NCBI GenBank assembly: GCA_037200525.1
Contig: JBBCGG010000001.1
Span: 3,340,501-3,404,500, forward strand
Length of the DNA: 64,000 bases
Source of the DNA: Methylocella sp.
GTDB taxonomy: Bacteria > Pseudomonadota > Alphaproteobacteria > Rhizobiales > Beijerinckiaceae
Reading direction: 5' to 3'
Shown here: positions 44,150-52,702 of the stretch, piece by piece
Layout: every line of letters begins with the position of its first letter
Position numbering within the stretch: the first letter of the stretch is position 1
The notes under the pieces: model-generated
What the model saw: the letters and a program-made list of their open reading frames with translations, nothing else
What the model was told of the DNA's origin: nothing
Databases searched by the model: none
Made by a program: the position numbers and the translations under genes

Positions 44150-44541
44150 ACTCGAAGCTCCACGTCGTTTGCGACGGCGCCGGCAAGCCCCTCGTCATGT
44201 TGCTCTCGGAGGGCCAGATGAGCGACCACAAGGGCGCGCGGCTGATGCTCAAGGCTTTACCGCCCGCTTCAATGTTGATCGCCGACAGGGGCTACGACAG
44301 CAACTGGTTCCGCGCCGCGCTGAAGGCCAGGGGCGTCGAGCCCTGCATCCCGCCAACCAGAAGCCGCAAGCTTCCCATTGCCTATGACAAGACGCTCTAC
44401 CGCCAGCGTCACAAAATCGAGAACATGTTCGCCAAGCTCAAGGACTGGCGGCGCATCGCAACCCGCTATGATCGATGCGCCCACACCTTCTTCTCCGCCA
44501 TCTGCATCGCAGCCGCCGTCCTCTTCTATCTCAATCAATGA
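43918..44541 (+). CDS. IS5-family transposase, second frame (second element)
   Basis: The -1 frame carries G-L-N-S-K-L-H-V-V-C-D, L-I-A-D-R-G-Y-D-S-N and H-K-I-E-N-M-F-A-K-L-K-D-W-R with the remaining Asp and Glu. The first ~65 codons overlap the first frame and are not meaningful protein. Confidence 0.88.
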   Translation: MERCAQGLRAAQDALQSLHPLEPARRLRPHIRRARWRRSKARAHHDRRHASEGASHSGEPAQKGALPRRIGRTKGGLNSKLHVVCDGAGKPLVMLLSEGQMSDHKGARLMLKALPPASMLIADRGYDSNWFRAALKARGVEPCIPPTRSRKLPIAYDKTLYRQRHKIENMFAKLKDWRRIATRYDRCAHTFFSAICIAAAVLFYLNQ

Positions 44542-45134
44542 GTCCTGAGCCTAGCCTGCGCTCTCCGACCCCAGAATCTGTACGCCTTGCATTGGCGCCG
44601 CCATTTCGTGGAGCCGGATGGGTCCAGGGGCCCATTGCTATTGCACATTCCCGCCGAGGAAACCAAGGCCAGGCGCCAGGATCTGACGGTCGAGATACCG
44701 GCGGATGTCGCACGGCGACTCCGTTGGTACCGGCGTCACCTACTGCCGCGCGTCGGCGCCGATCCAAACGAATTTCTGTTCGTCACGGAAAAGGGCTGCC
44801 CCAAACACCAAGGCACGCTCTCTCTCCAGATCACCGAAATGATCGAGAAGCACGTCGGAGTCCATATGACTGCGCACCAGTTCCGCCACTTCGCCGCGAG
44901 CGTCTATCTCGAGGCGAACCCCGAGGACCATCAGACGGCGCAGGCGATTCTTCACCATTCATCGGCCAAAACCACGCTGATCTATGCCGGTTCCGGCAGC
45001 CGCCGCGCCAGCCGGGCCTACGCGAAACATCTCTTCGGACAGCGCGAGAAGCTCCAGCTGGCGCGCCCCGGCAAGAAAGCCGGAGCGAAACAGGCGATCA
45101 AGCGGATCGGGCGTCGCGAGGTGGGGGGCGCGTC

Positions 45135-46190
45135 ATGAAACATCTCCCCGAATTGCAGTGGCCGGCCGCGGATCGTCAGGCGTTCGAGGCGGCCTTCAAG
45201 GGCGGTGATCTGTTCGACGAAACAAGCGGGGGTGGGGATCACCTCGCGGAGGGCACCCGAACCAGCATCCGCATGGGATACAGTCGCTGGCTGGGATTCC
45301 TGCACGCCGCTCACCCGGGCGACCTTCTAAGGCTGCCGGCCGATCGCATTTCCCTCGAACGCGTACGCGACTATGTCGCCCGCCTCAGCCTGGACATGGT
45401 TCCTTCCTCGGTCGCGCAGATGATCCATAGCCTTTGCTATTCGGCCCGCCTGATCGCCGGCGAACGCGACTGGGGATGGCTCGCCGCGATCAAAGGCCGC
45501 CTCCTCACCCGCGCGCGGCCGGCCGACCGCTTTGACCGGCTGGCGCCGCCCTGTCAGACGCTCGACTTCGGCATCGAACTGATGGACAAGGCTCTCACCA
45601 TGGCGGCGACCAGCCGCAGAACGCGCGAACTGCAATACCGGGATGGGCTGATCCTCCCCCTGCTCAGCCTCTGGCCGATCCGGCGACGAAGTCTCGCGGC
45701 CCTGACGGTCGATCGGCACATCGAGATCGACGGCGGCGACATCAACCTGCTTCTGCATCCCGCTGACACGAAGTCCGGGCGCTCTGAGAGCTTTCCCGTA
45801 CCAGCGGCGCTTGCCCCTTATATGAAACGCTATCTTAAAGAGATACGGCCGCGTCTCCTCGGGTCTCGCCCGAATGACGGATTGTGGGTCTCGCACAGGC
45901 GTGGCGCTTTGTCGGCCGGCCGCCTTTATGACATCGCCCGGGCGCATCTCATGAAGCGGTTCGGCAGGGACATGTGTCTGCACGATTTCCGGCGATCGGC
46001 CGCCACCTATCTGGCGATGGACGCTCCCGAGCGGATCGGCCTCATCCCCGGCCTACTGCAGCACGCTTCGCCCGAGGTCGGCGAGCGACATTACAATCTG
46101 GCCAATGGGATCAAAGCGAGCCAGCGGCTTGCCCAGAATCGGGCCTTGATGAAAAACAGGCTGCGGTCCCTGGCGGCGAACGCAGTTTAG
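45135..46190 (+). CDS. Tyrosine recombinase (second of pair)
   Basis: 351 residues, starting with an ATGA overlap after the first recombinase, so the two were made together. N-terminal SAM-like domain (S-I-R-M-G-Y-S-R-W-L-G-F-L) and catalytic domain: L-W-P-I-R-R-R-S-L with the first Arg, H-D-F-R-R-S-A-A-T, and L-L-Q-H-A-S-P-E-V-G-E-R-H-Y-N with His and nucleophile Tyr. Intact. Such tandem recombinases, as in recombinase-in-duo/trio elements, usually need each other, and the partner is disrupted here. Confidence 0.88.
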   Translation: MKHLPELQWPAADRQAFEAAFKGGDLFDETSGGGDHLAEGTRTSIRMGYSRWLGFLHAAHPGDLLRLPADRISLERVRDYVARLSLDMVPSSVAQMIHSLCYSARLIAGERDWGWLAAIKGRLLTRARPADRFDRLAPPCQTLDFGIELMDKALTMAATSRRTRELQYRDGLILPLLSLWPIRRRSLAALTVDRHIEIDGGDINLLLHPADTKSGRSESFPVPAALAPYMKRYLKEIRPRLLGSRPNDGLWVSHRRGALSAGRLYDIARAHLMKRFGRDMCLHDFRRSAATYLAMDAPERIGLIPGLLQHASPEVGERHYNLANGIKASQRLAQNRALMKNRLRSLAANAV

Positions 46191-46788
46191 CTTGGCAGTT
46201 TAGTTTGAATGACAGTAAGGATCCAGCGACGGGACGGCGGGTTTCGCGGCTCAATCCGTCTGAGGAGTGGATTTGTCACGATGCCCCTGACCTGCGCATC
46301 GTGGACGATGATCTCTGGAACCGCGTCCAGACGCGGCTCGGCGCCATTAGGACCAGCGGCCCGGTCGTCAAGGCGCGCGCGACCGAGTTCTGGACCCGCC
46401 GGCGGCCTCGCCATCTCCTGACTGGAAAAGCGGTTTGCGGCGTTTGCGGCGGGGCAGCCGCGCCAATCGGCAAAGACTATATCGCCTGCTCCGCCGCCCG
46501 GAGGCAAGGAACATGCGTCAATCGCGCGAGCGTTCGTCGAAGCGAAATCGACAGCTGGATTATCGACGCTCTGCAGCGCCAGCTGCTGGCGCTCGATCTC
46601 GTCGAGGAGTTTGTCCGGGCCTTCAACAAGGAGATCAATCAAGGCCGTCGCGATCGCGATACACGGCGCGAAGCGCTCGCGCGGGAACAGAAGGATCTCG
46701 AGCGTCGGATCGATAACCTGCTCGACGCCGTCGCTTCCGGGGATCTAAGAGGTCCGACCGTTCAGACGAAGCTGGACGCTTCTATTCA
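46190..46788 (+). pseudogene. Large serine recombinase, C-terminal fragment
   Basis: Frame beginning at the recombinase stop gives D-P-A-T-G-R-R-V-S-R-L-N-P, D-L-R-I-V-D-D-D-L-W-N-R-V-Q, the zinc ribbon C-G-V-C-G-G-A-A-A-P-I-G-K-D-Y-I-A-C and a coiled coil (A-L-A-R-E-Q-K-D-L-E-R-R-I-D-N-L). The N-terminal catalytic resolvase domain is missing. The 3' end is cut by the IS element at about 46773. Confidence 0.85.
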
Positions 46789-48055
46789 ACAGCCTCCGTT
46801 GCCCTAATTGGACGGGATTGATCGGATTCGACGTGGGCTTTCTCTGAAGAAAGGCTCCTGGTCGACGTTTTGTTTTGTGCCGTCAGCGGCGGCATTGAAG
46901 GCGCTAGGCCAGGGCGATGCGCCGCAGGAACAGCAATCTTTTGATGTTGTAGACGAGGTTCGCCATTCCGATCTTCACTTTCGCCCGGGCGATCCCGATG
47001 GTGCGGATGAATAAGTCCATCCGGTCCTTTTGCTCGGCGAAGACATGCTCGACCTTGGATCGGACTTTCGATTTGGCGTTGTTCGCCCGGGAGAGAGCCT
47101 CTGGCATGGCGCAGCCCTTCGGCTTCTTGCGATGAACGTGGCTGACGAAGCCGTTCTTTTCCATGAACTCTTCGTTGGCTTTCGAGCGATAGGCTGTGTC
47201 CGCCCGGACTGCGCTCGCCGTGTTGGTCTTGTCGAGAAGTCCTTCACGGAGGCGCCGGCCTTCATAGGCGGCGGCGTCTGTCGCGCTCCATTTGCGAATA
47301 AAGCCGAAGCCGCGATCAATAGATGTGGTTTTGATAGCCGAAGATAGGAATCGCCAGATCGACCGGCGGCGTCGAGCCATCCTCGCGCAGCTTGGCCTTA
47401 GTGAACTTGACCGTCCAACGCGCCTCGCGATCCTTCTGGCGCAGTTTCGCGGGCTTGTCCTTCCAGTCCGTCCGGGACCCGCCCTTCCTTGATCGCCGCC
47501 TTCTCTTCAATGGTGTTGCGTTGCGTGGCGCGGCGATCAGGCTCGCATCAACGATCTGACCCGACATGGCGATGTAGCCGGATTGCCGAAGCGTCGCATC
47601 GAAACGCTCAAACAAAGGCCCAATGGCGCCGGCTTTCGTCAGTTTCTCCCGGAACAGCCAAATCGTCCGCGCGTCGGGGATGCGATCTGATAATCCAACT
47701 CCGAGAAAACGCATGAACGACAGGCGATCATTGATCAGGAACTCGGCGCGTTCGTCCGAGAGATTGTTCGTCGCCTGAATGACGAGGATTTTGAACATCA
47801 TGACCGGATCGAATGGCGGACGCCCGCCTTGCGCACCATCGGAATAAGAAAGCGCCGCGACTAGGCCAGGGCGGAACATCTCGAAATCCACCGCCGCACG
47901 GAACGCCTCGAGCTGGTCCCCAAGATCGCTCAGCCGCCGCAAACGATCATCGACGTCGAAAAATCCGGGCTGGCTTCGCATCGAATCACCTCCGATCCAA
48001 CGGAGACGATGGAATCAAAAATCGCAGGAATTGGCGAGGTTTTTAGAAGCGTCCA
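46773..48055 (-). mobile_element. IS5-group element with frameshifted transposase
   Basis: Inverted ends CTGGACGCTTCTA at both sides, about 1280 bases. It abuts, across the palindrome CCAGCTGG, the end of a second, truncated copy in opposite orientation. Confidence 0.8.
46904..47981 (-). pseudogene. IS5-group transposase, frameshifted
   Basis: Frame one (47981 to 47316) runs F-F-D-V-D-D-R-L-R-R-L-S to F-G-Y-Q-N-H-I. Frame two (to 46904) continues S-I-D-R-G-F-G-F-I-R-K-W to V-R-S-K-V-E-H-V-F-A-E-Q-K-D-R-M. Related transposases are single frame, so this shift near 47325 looks like a mutation rather than programmed slippage. Confidence 0.8.
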
Positions 48056-48056
48056 G

Positions 48057-48450
48057 CTGGACGCGTCTCAAAACATATCGGTTGGCGATGATTTGTGATT
48101 CTCTTGCTGTGAGTGGCCAGGAGGCGGATCGATGCGGGGCGAGCCGGGATTTTTCGACGTCGATGATCGTTTGCGGCGGCTGAGCGATCTTGGGGACCAG
48201 CTTGAAGCTTTCAGCGCCGCGGTGGATTTCGAGGTGTTGCGCGCCGAGCTCCTTGCGGTGCTGGGCTATTCGGACGGCGTGCAAGGCGGCCGGCCGCCGT
48301 TCGATCCGGTGATGATGTTCAAAATTCTGTTCATCCAGGCCGCCAGCAGTCTGTCGGACGAGCGCGCCGGGTTTCTGATCAACGATCGCCTGTCGTTCAT
48401 GCGGTTCTCGGCCTTCGCCTGCCGGATCGCGTTCCCGACGCCCGGACTTT
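48057..48450 (+). pseudogene. Truncated IS5-group element (transposase N-terminus)
   Basis: A left end (CTGGACGCGTCTC) followed by a transposase start at 48132 nearly identical to the neighbour (F-F-D-V-D-D-R-L-R-R-L-S-D-L-G). A one-base deletion near 48410 and truncation after about 48447 leave only 100 residues. Confidence 0.82.
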
Positions 48451-48454
48451 AAAC

Positions 48455-48965
48455 GCAGATGCTCATCCGCCTCATGGTGGACCGGAAATCTCGCGCCTTC
48501 ACCCTGATCGTGTCGGCTGACGGGTCGAGAGCGTAGCTGTCGACGGGTGCGAAGACCTCTGGGCGGCAGTTCACGCGGGTCGGGCCCCGGCCCGCCGTTG
48601 CGAACCTGATCGCCCCGACCATGAGGCAACGGAAAGGCCACTTCCCGGCTGCCGGAGCTGGCGAGATCGGCCGAGAGGTTCGTGATGCGCTGGGCGACCA
48701 AGTGGTGGACCACGTCGCCCTCGCGCTGGATGCGTCCGCGCAGGGCCATCATGCTCGCCGGCAGGACAGCGCTCGGTTGGCCTCGAATACCTTCGTCCGG
48801 GCGACGAAGTTGGAGATGCACGTTTCGTCTTCCAGGGTCATGAAGAGCACGCCTTCAGGCATAGTATTTAAAGACGAGTGGCGAAGCCAGATTCTCCCAG
48901 CCGACGTGGCCGGCGAGCGGTCCATCGACGACATGCCTCCCGAGGCCGCCATTCGCGAAGGCGGT
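48455..48965 (-). pseudogene. dnaE2: Error-prone DNA polymerase DnaE2, C-terminal fragment
   Basis: Minus-strand pieces show G-V-L-F-M-T-L-E-D-E-T (OB-fold), V-F-E-A-N-R-A, R-G-R-I-Q-R-E-G-D-V-V-H, L-S-A-D-L-A-S, F-P-L-P-H-G-R-G-D and, in a third frame, A-D-T-I-R-V-K-A-R-D-F-R. This is the typical end of DnaE2, the SOS-induced translesion polymerase of the ImuA-ImuB-DnaE2 cassette. At least two frameshifts and loss of the catalytic domains make it a relic. Confidence 0.82.
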
Positions 48966-49054
48966 CAATAGCTTTCGTGGGGTCTGCGAAGCGGCAGCCT
49001 AACCATGCAACCCCGAAGTCCGCTAAGCCCGACGGCATGTGACCCTCGGGCTTA

Positions 49055-49330
49055 TCATTGCGTTTTGCCGGATGCCCTGTCCCAGACGCGGCGCCAGAAG
49101 CTCGGTGCTGCTTTGGGTGGATGGGGCTGAACAGGAGGTTCGACCTTTGACGACTGCCCGTAGAAGCGCACTTTGGCGGCGCGATCACGACGACGCTCGG
49201 CTTCGACCTGCTCGTCGCACCAAGGGCCGGCTTCGATCACCTTGCCGCGGTCAATCACATAGTGTGACCTGCAATTCAGCGTCCAATTACCGATCGACGG
49301 ACTTAGCGAGATTGTCTCGCCGTCGAGGTC
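49055..49330 (-). pseudogene. DUF6527-like protein, 5' truncated
   Basis: The minus-strand frame contains [24 protein letters not shown], the core of DUF6527, then a charged tail ending [14 protein letters not shown]. The N-terminal Cys-rich part is missing where the TerB-C fragment begins on the other strand. DUF6527 genes are found next to ubiquitin-like E1/JAB conflict loci, so this is probably another defence relic. Confidence 0.65.
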
Positions 49331-49516
49331 GTCCACCCCATCCCGCCAGCCCCAACCGCGAAACCTGTCGGCCCTGATGTTGATCGACTCACGAAAATTC
49401 GCGCGGAGACGGAAAGCGTTTCGGCCATGCTGGCGAGCATCTTCACTGAGGCGGAACCCGAGCCGGAAGAGGCAACCCCTGCTTTTGACAGCCCGTTGAC
49501 CGGCCTGGACAGCGAA
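49330..49516 (+). pseudogene. TerB-C domain fragment (Shango SngA-like)
   Basis: The frame [26 protein letters not shown], preceded by a Pro-rich linker, matches the start of the TerB C-terminal domain of SngA-like proteins. It has no start codon and ends at G-L-D-S-E-H-A, where the ATPase fragment begins in another frame. Both ends are deletion junctions. Confidence 0.6.
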
Positions 49517-49956
49517 CACGCTTGGCCGAGAACTCCTTCGCCCGCGGCGGTCTCGTTGACATGTCCGGCCCGGTCATCCGGCTGCAGAGCCTGACGCCTG
49601 AAGAGATGCAGGTGCTCGTTGAGCGGTTGTGCCTGCTGTGGGCGGGTGGTGATCCAGAGCGCTTGCCCGTCCCGGATTCGGCTTTGAGTTCTTTTTTGGA
49701 GCACTGTTCCAAGAAGATCGGCGACGATTATTTCCGAACGCCTCGAAACACAATCAGGGCGTTCCTGGACCTGATGGCGATCCTCGAACAGAACCCAGGC
49801 GCCGAGTGGGCCACGCTTCTGGGCGCAATCGACATCACGTTTGACCGCCCAACGCCTCAGGCCGACATCGCCGACGAGCCCCGGGACGCAAAGTTGCCGG
49901 CAGCGGGGGCGATAGAGGGTGATGGTGATGATAGCCTAGCCACTTTCAGTCTCTGA
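49517..49956 (+). pseudogene. BrxD/SngB-like ATPase, C-terminal fragment
   Basis: About 140 residues: [43 protein letters not shown] and L-D-L-M-A-I-L-E-Q-N-P-G. This is the C-terminal end of the ATP-binding proteins found in BREX (BrxD) and Shango (SngB) systems. The P-loop half (about 270 residues) is gone. A start at the ATG 49522 would give only this helical end. It ends 7 bases before the helicase. Confidence 0.75.
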
Positions 49957-49963
49957 CGCGCGC

Positions 49964-52228
49964 ATGTCCGCCTTTGACGGCCTGCACGAGAAGGTAAGGC
50001 GCTGGATCTGGCAGCAGGGCTGGGAAGGGCTGCGCGACGTTCAGGAACGGTCCATCCCGCACCTCCTCGTGGGTGAGCGAGACTTGATCATTATGGCCGC
50101 GACTGCTGGCGGGAAGACCGAGGCTGCGTTCTTGCCCATCGTATCCCGCCTTGCCACCGACGGAGGGGTGCGCGGCAGCGGCTTTCAGGCTATCTATATC
50201 AGGCCCATGCGAGCGCTGATCAACGACCAGTTCGGTCGCATGGAAAGCCTGTGCTCTGAGATGGACATCGAGGTGATTAAGTGCTACGGCGACGTGTCGG
50301 CCAGCATCAAGGCAAAGGCCAGCAAGAAACCCTCTGGCATTATGCTGATCACGCCGGAGTCTCTTGAGGCGATCCTGGTGCGGCGCGGCAAAGAGGTGTC
50401 CCGACTTTTCCGCGGGCTGTCCTACGTGGTTATCGATGAGATGCACGTCTTTCTTGACGACCCGCGCGGCAAGCAGTTGCAGTCCATCCTTCACCGCATT
50501 GACATCGCGGCCAACGTGAAGCCGATCAGGGTCGGTCTATCCGCCACTCTTGCAGACGAAGACGCCGCTCGTGCCTTCCTCCGACCATTGGAGTTAGGAC
50601 GAGTTGACGTGCTTCCCCCGGGCCCTGGAGGGCCACAAATCAAGTTGCAACTGCGGGGCTACATCAAACCAGCCTTCAAGGTCCGAAAACCTCCAGCTGC
50701 GCCGTCTGAAGCTGGTGGTATGGCTGTTCCCGAAGACCCCGCAAGCATTGCCCTCACGAGGCACCTGTTCGAAACCCACCGCGGGCACCGCAGCCTGATT
50801 TTTGCCGGCTCGCGGCAGAACGTTGAGTTGACCACGGTCAGGCTAACTGAGATGACCGAAGCGATGGGAGTGCCGGATGAGTTCTTTGCTCACCATGGCA
50901 ATCTCCCGCGCGAGCATCGTGAGCATACCGAGCGGCGGATGAAGGATAGGAGTCGACCGGCCTCCATCATCTGCACTACCACCTTGGAACTCGGGATCGA
51001 CGTCGGCGATATCGAGGCAGTCGCGCAAATCGGCCCCGGCCACACAGTATCCGGGATGCGTCAACGGCTGGAGCGCTCCGGCCGTCGCCCAGGCCACGCC
51101 GCAGTAATGCGGGTTTACGTGACTGAATCCGAACTGGCGAACCAGACGCATCCGCTCGACGCGCTCCGACCCCAGACGGTCCAAGCAATCGCGATGATCA
51201 ACCTCATGCTCAGGAGATGGAATGAGCCAGACGCGTCGCGCCTGCACCTTTCGACCCTGCTACATCAAGTGATGGCCCTGGTGGCCGAGCATGGCGGCGT
51301 CACCGCCGCAAGGGCTTGGGACGTCTTGGTCCGTTCGGGGACATTCACCGGAGTGGATATCGGCCTGTTCAAGACCCTGCTGCGCCGCATGGGGAACCCG
51401 GAAGTCGGCCTGTTGGAGCAGGCCCTGGATGGCACCCTGCTCCCGGGCCCCGCCGGCGAGCGCCTGCTCGAGGGCAGGGACATTTTCGCGGTGTTTATGT
51501 CCCCGGAAGAATACAAGGTCGTTGCCGAGGGTGGGCGCGCGGTCGGGCAGGTTCCGGGCGTGAACCCCTTCTCGCCAGGCCAGATGCTGATACTAGCCGG
51601 CAGGCGGTGGCGGGTCATCGAGGTCAACGGCCAACGCCGGGAACTGACTGTTCGACCGGCTCATGGAGGCGTGCCGCAGTCATTTGGAGGAGAGGCCCGA
51701 CCTCTGGCCGACGGCGTCGTCGCGGAGATGCGTCGGTTTTGGGAGGATCTGACGTTGCCCGCTTTCGTTGATCCCACAGCCCAACGACTTGTCTCCGAGG
51801 CCCGCACAACCTACGACAGGCTTGGCCTTCGACACTCTTTGATCGCTCGGCACAAAGGACAGCTTCTCCTGTTCCCCTGGGTGGGCGAGAAGAAGCAGCA
51901 GGCGCTGGTGTTGGCTCTCACCAATGCCGATCTGGAGCCAGAGCCACTTGGCATCGCGATTGGCGTAGGCGTTGAACACAATGCCAGCCTGGAAAATGTC
52001 CTCGGGGCTTTGGCCTACGGTCATGTGCCCAGCGCCGTGGAACTGGCCGGAATGGTCAAAAACAAGGAGGTCGAGAAGTTCGACCCGTTCCTCGGCGATG
52101 AACTCTTGGATCAGGCGTGGGCACAAGACTGTCTGGATGTTTCATCCTTGCCTGAAATCGCGGAGCATTTGATCAAGTCGCTTCAAGCTGCGGAAGGTCG
52201 GGCATTTCAGTCGAGCTTATTAAGGTAA
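49964..52228 (+). CDS. sngC: DEAD/DEAH-box helicase of a Shango-like defence locus (SngC-like)
   Basis: 754 residues, full length. Q-motif-like R-D-V-Q, Walker A A-A-T-A-G-G-K-T-E (45-53), motif Ib R-P-M-R-A-L-I-N-D-Q, DEMH box (158-161), S-A-T-L motif III, and motif VI Q-R-L-E-R-S-G-R-R-P-G-H. The C-terminal 300 residues are a helicase-associated extension. The gene follows the TerB-C and ATPase fragments, the order of the three-gene Shango anti-phage system. Alone it may be inactive or serve another role; an Lhr-like repair helicase is the alternative. Confidence 0.82.
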   Translation: MSAFDGLHEKVRRWIWQQGWEGLRDVQERSIPHLLVGERDLIIMAATAGGKTEAAFLPIVSRLATDGGVRGSGFQAIYIRPMRALINDQFGRMESLCSEMDIEVIKCYGDVSASIKAKASKKPSGIMLITPESLEAILVRRGKEVSRLFRGLSYVVIDEMHVFLDDPRGKQLQSILHRIDIAANVKPIRVGLSATLADEDAARAFLRPLELGRVDVLPPGPGGPQIKLQLRGYIKPAFKVRKPPAAPSEAGGMAVPEDPASIALTRHLFETHRGHRSLIFAGSRQNVELTTVRLTEMTEAMGVPDEFFAHHGNLPREHREHTERRMKDRSRPASIICTTTLELGIDVGDIEAVAQIGPGHTVSGMRQRLERSGRRPGHAAVMRVYVTESELANQTHPLDALRPQTVQAIAMINLMLRRWNEPDASRLHLSTLLHQVMALVAEHGGVTAARAWDVLVRSGTFTGVDIGLFKTLLRRMGNPEVGLLEQALDGTLLPGPAGERLLEGRDIFAVFMSPEEYKVVAEGGRAVGQVPGVNPFSPGQMLILAGRRWRVIEVNGQRRELTVRPAHGGVPQSFGGEARPLADGVVAEMRRFWEDLTLPAFVDPTAQRLVSEARTTYDRLGLRHSLIARHKGQLLLFPWVGEKKQQALVLALTNADLEPEPLGIAIGVGVEHNASLENVLGALAYGHVPSAVELAGMVKNKEVEKFDPFLGDELLDQAWAQDCLDVSSLPEIAEHLIKSLQAAEGRAFQSSLLR

Positions 52229-52702
52229 GCTCTCTTAGGAATCTGCACCCCACTATAGGGCCGTAGACATAGTCCTCATCATCGTCAGCCGTGCCGCCAT
52301 CCGCGATAAACTTGGTAGCTTCAAACACATCCTGCCATGGCAACGCCACCCCGGCGGTCAAATCGGGACGGTAAGCGAGTTATGACGGAAGTGGTTGCGG
52401 GGGCAGGATTTGGACCTACGACCGGGGTGGTCAGTGAGCCTCGGGAGAGGGCGCAACTGCGCGACGAGCGCCCACAAGATCGGGTGCAGCTCCCAATCTA
52501 CGCCCGACTTCGCCCCCGCCTGCTTGCAGAATCCTTACACCGGGGGTGGAAAAACGCTCTGGCGCTGCCCCCCATTGCCGGGCTTACGTCGTCGTCTGAG
52601 GCTCATTGGACCTAGCGCTGTCGTGTCAGCGGAGCCGTGTAGGGAGTCCGGATAAGAACCTAACCGTCTCGACGAAGTACGCCATGACAGTTCACGGCTT
52701 TA
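52229..52702. other. Intergenic, with tRNA-like scar
   Basis: About 470 bases between the helicase and the converging recombinase pair. No gene is convincing; it holds the tRNA-fMet-like 3' end described separately. Confidence 0.4.
52392..52423 (-). other. tRNA-fMet 3'-end-like sequence (possible attachment scar)
   Basis: On the minus strand these 32 bases end in CCCCCGCAACCA and include a T-arm (TCCAAAT loop with pairable stems), differing at about two positions from the alphaproteobacterial initiator tRNA 3' end as I remember it. The rest of the tRNA is absent. 3' tRNA ends are classic integrase attachment sites, and a recombinase pair lies 280 bases away. Confidence 0.5.

Larger units (their letters stand above)
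43719..44551 (+). mobile_element. Second IS5-family (IS427-type) element in recombinase gene, 833 bp
   Basis: Inverted ends begin GGCTCAGGAC on both sides; inserted at a TTAG site with TA duplicated. It is on the plus strand, unlike the neighbouring IS, and distinct in sequence. Confidence 0.9.
41705..45138 (+). pseudogene. Tyrosine recombinase (first of pair), split by two IS elements
   Basis: Three separated exon-like pieces make one recombinase of about 590 residues: 41705-42415 (N-terminal SAM-like part), 43255-43718 (core-binding helices, L-A-P-S-T-L-R-Q-Q-R-E-H-L-R-L) and 44552-45138 (catalytic domain). The last has the Arg of L-R-P-Q-N-L, H-Q-F-R-H, and the late I-L-H-H-S-S-A-K-T-T-L-I-Y with His and Tyr. 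Removing each IS with one copy of the TA duplication rejoins the frame exactly (R-P-L-A-P-S-T and I-Q-L-A-C-A-L). The stop overlaps the second recombinase start. Non-functional as it stands, but otherwise undamaged. Confidence 0.88.

Noticed and set aside
46973-48056. IS5-group transposase frames considered as programmed frameshifting
   Set aside because: There is no slippery run at the junction and relatives are single-frame, so mutation is the better explanation.
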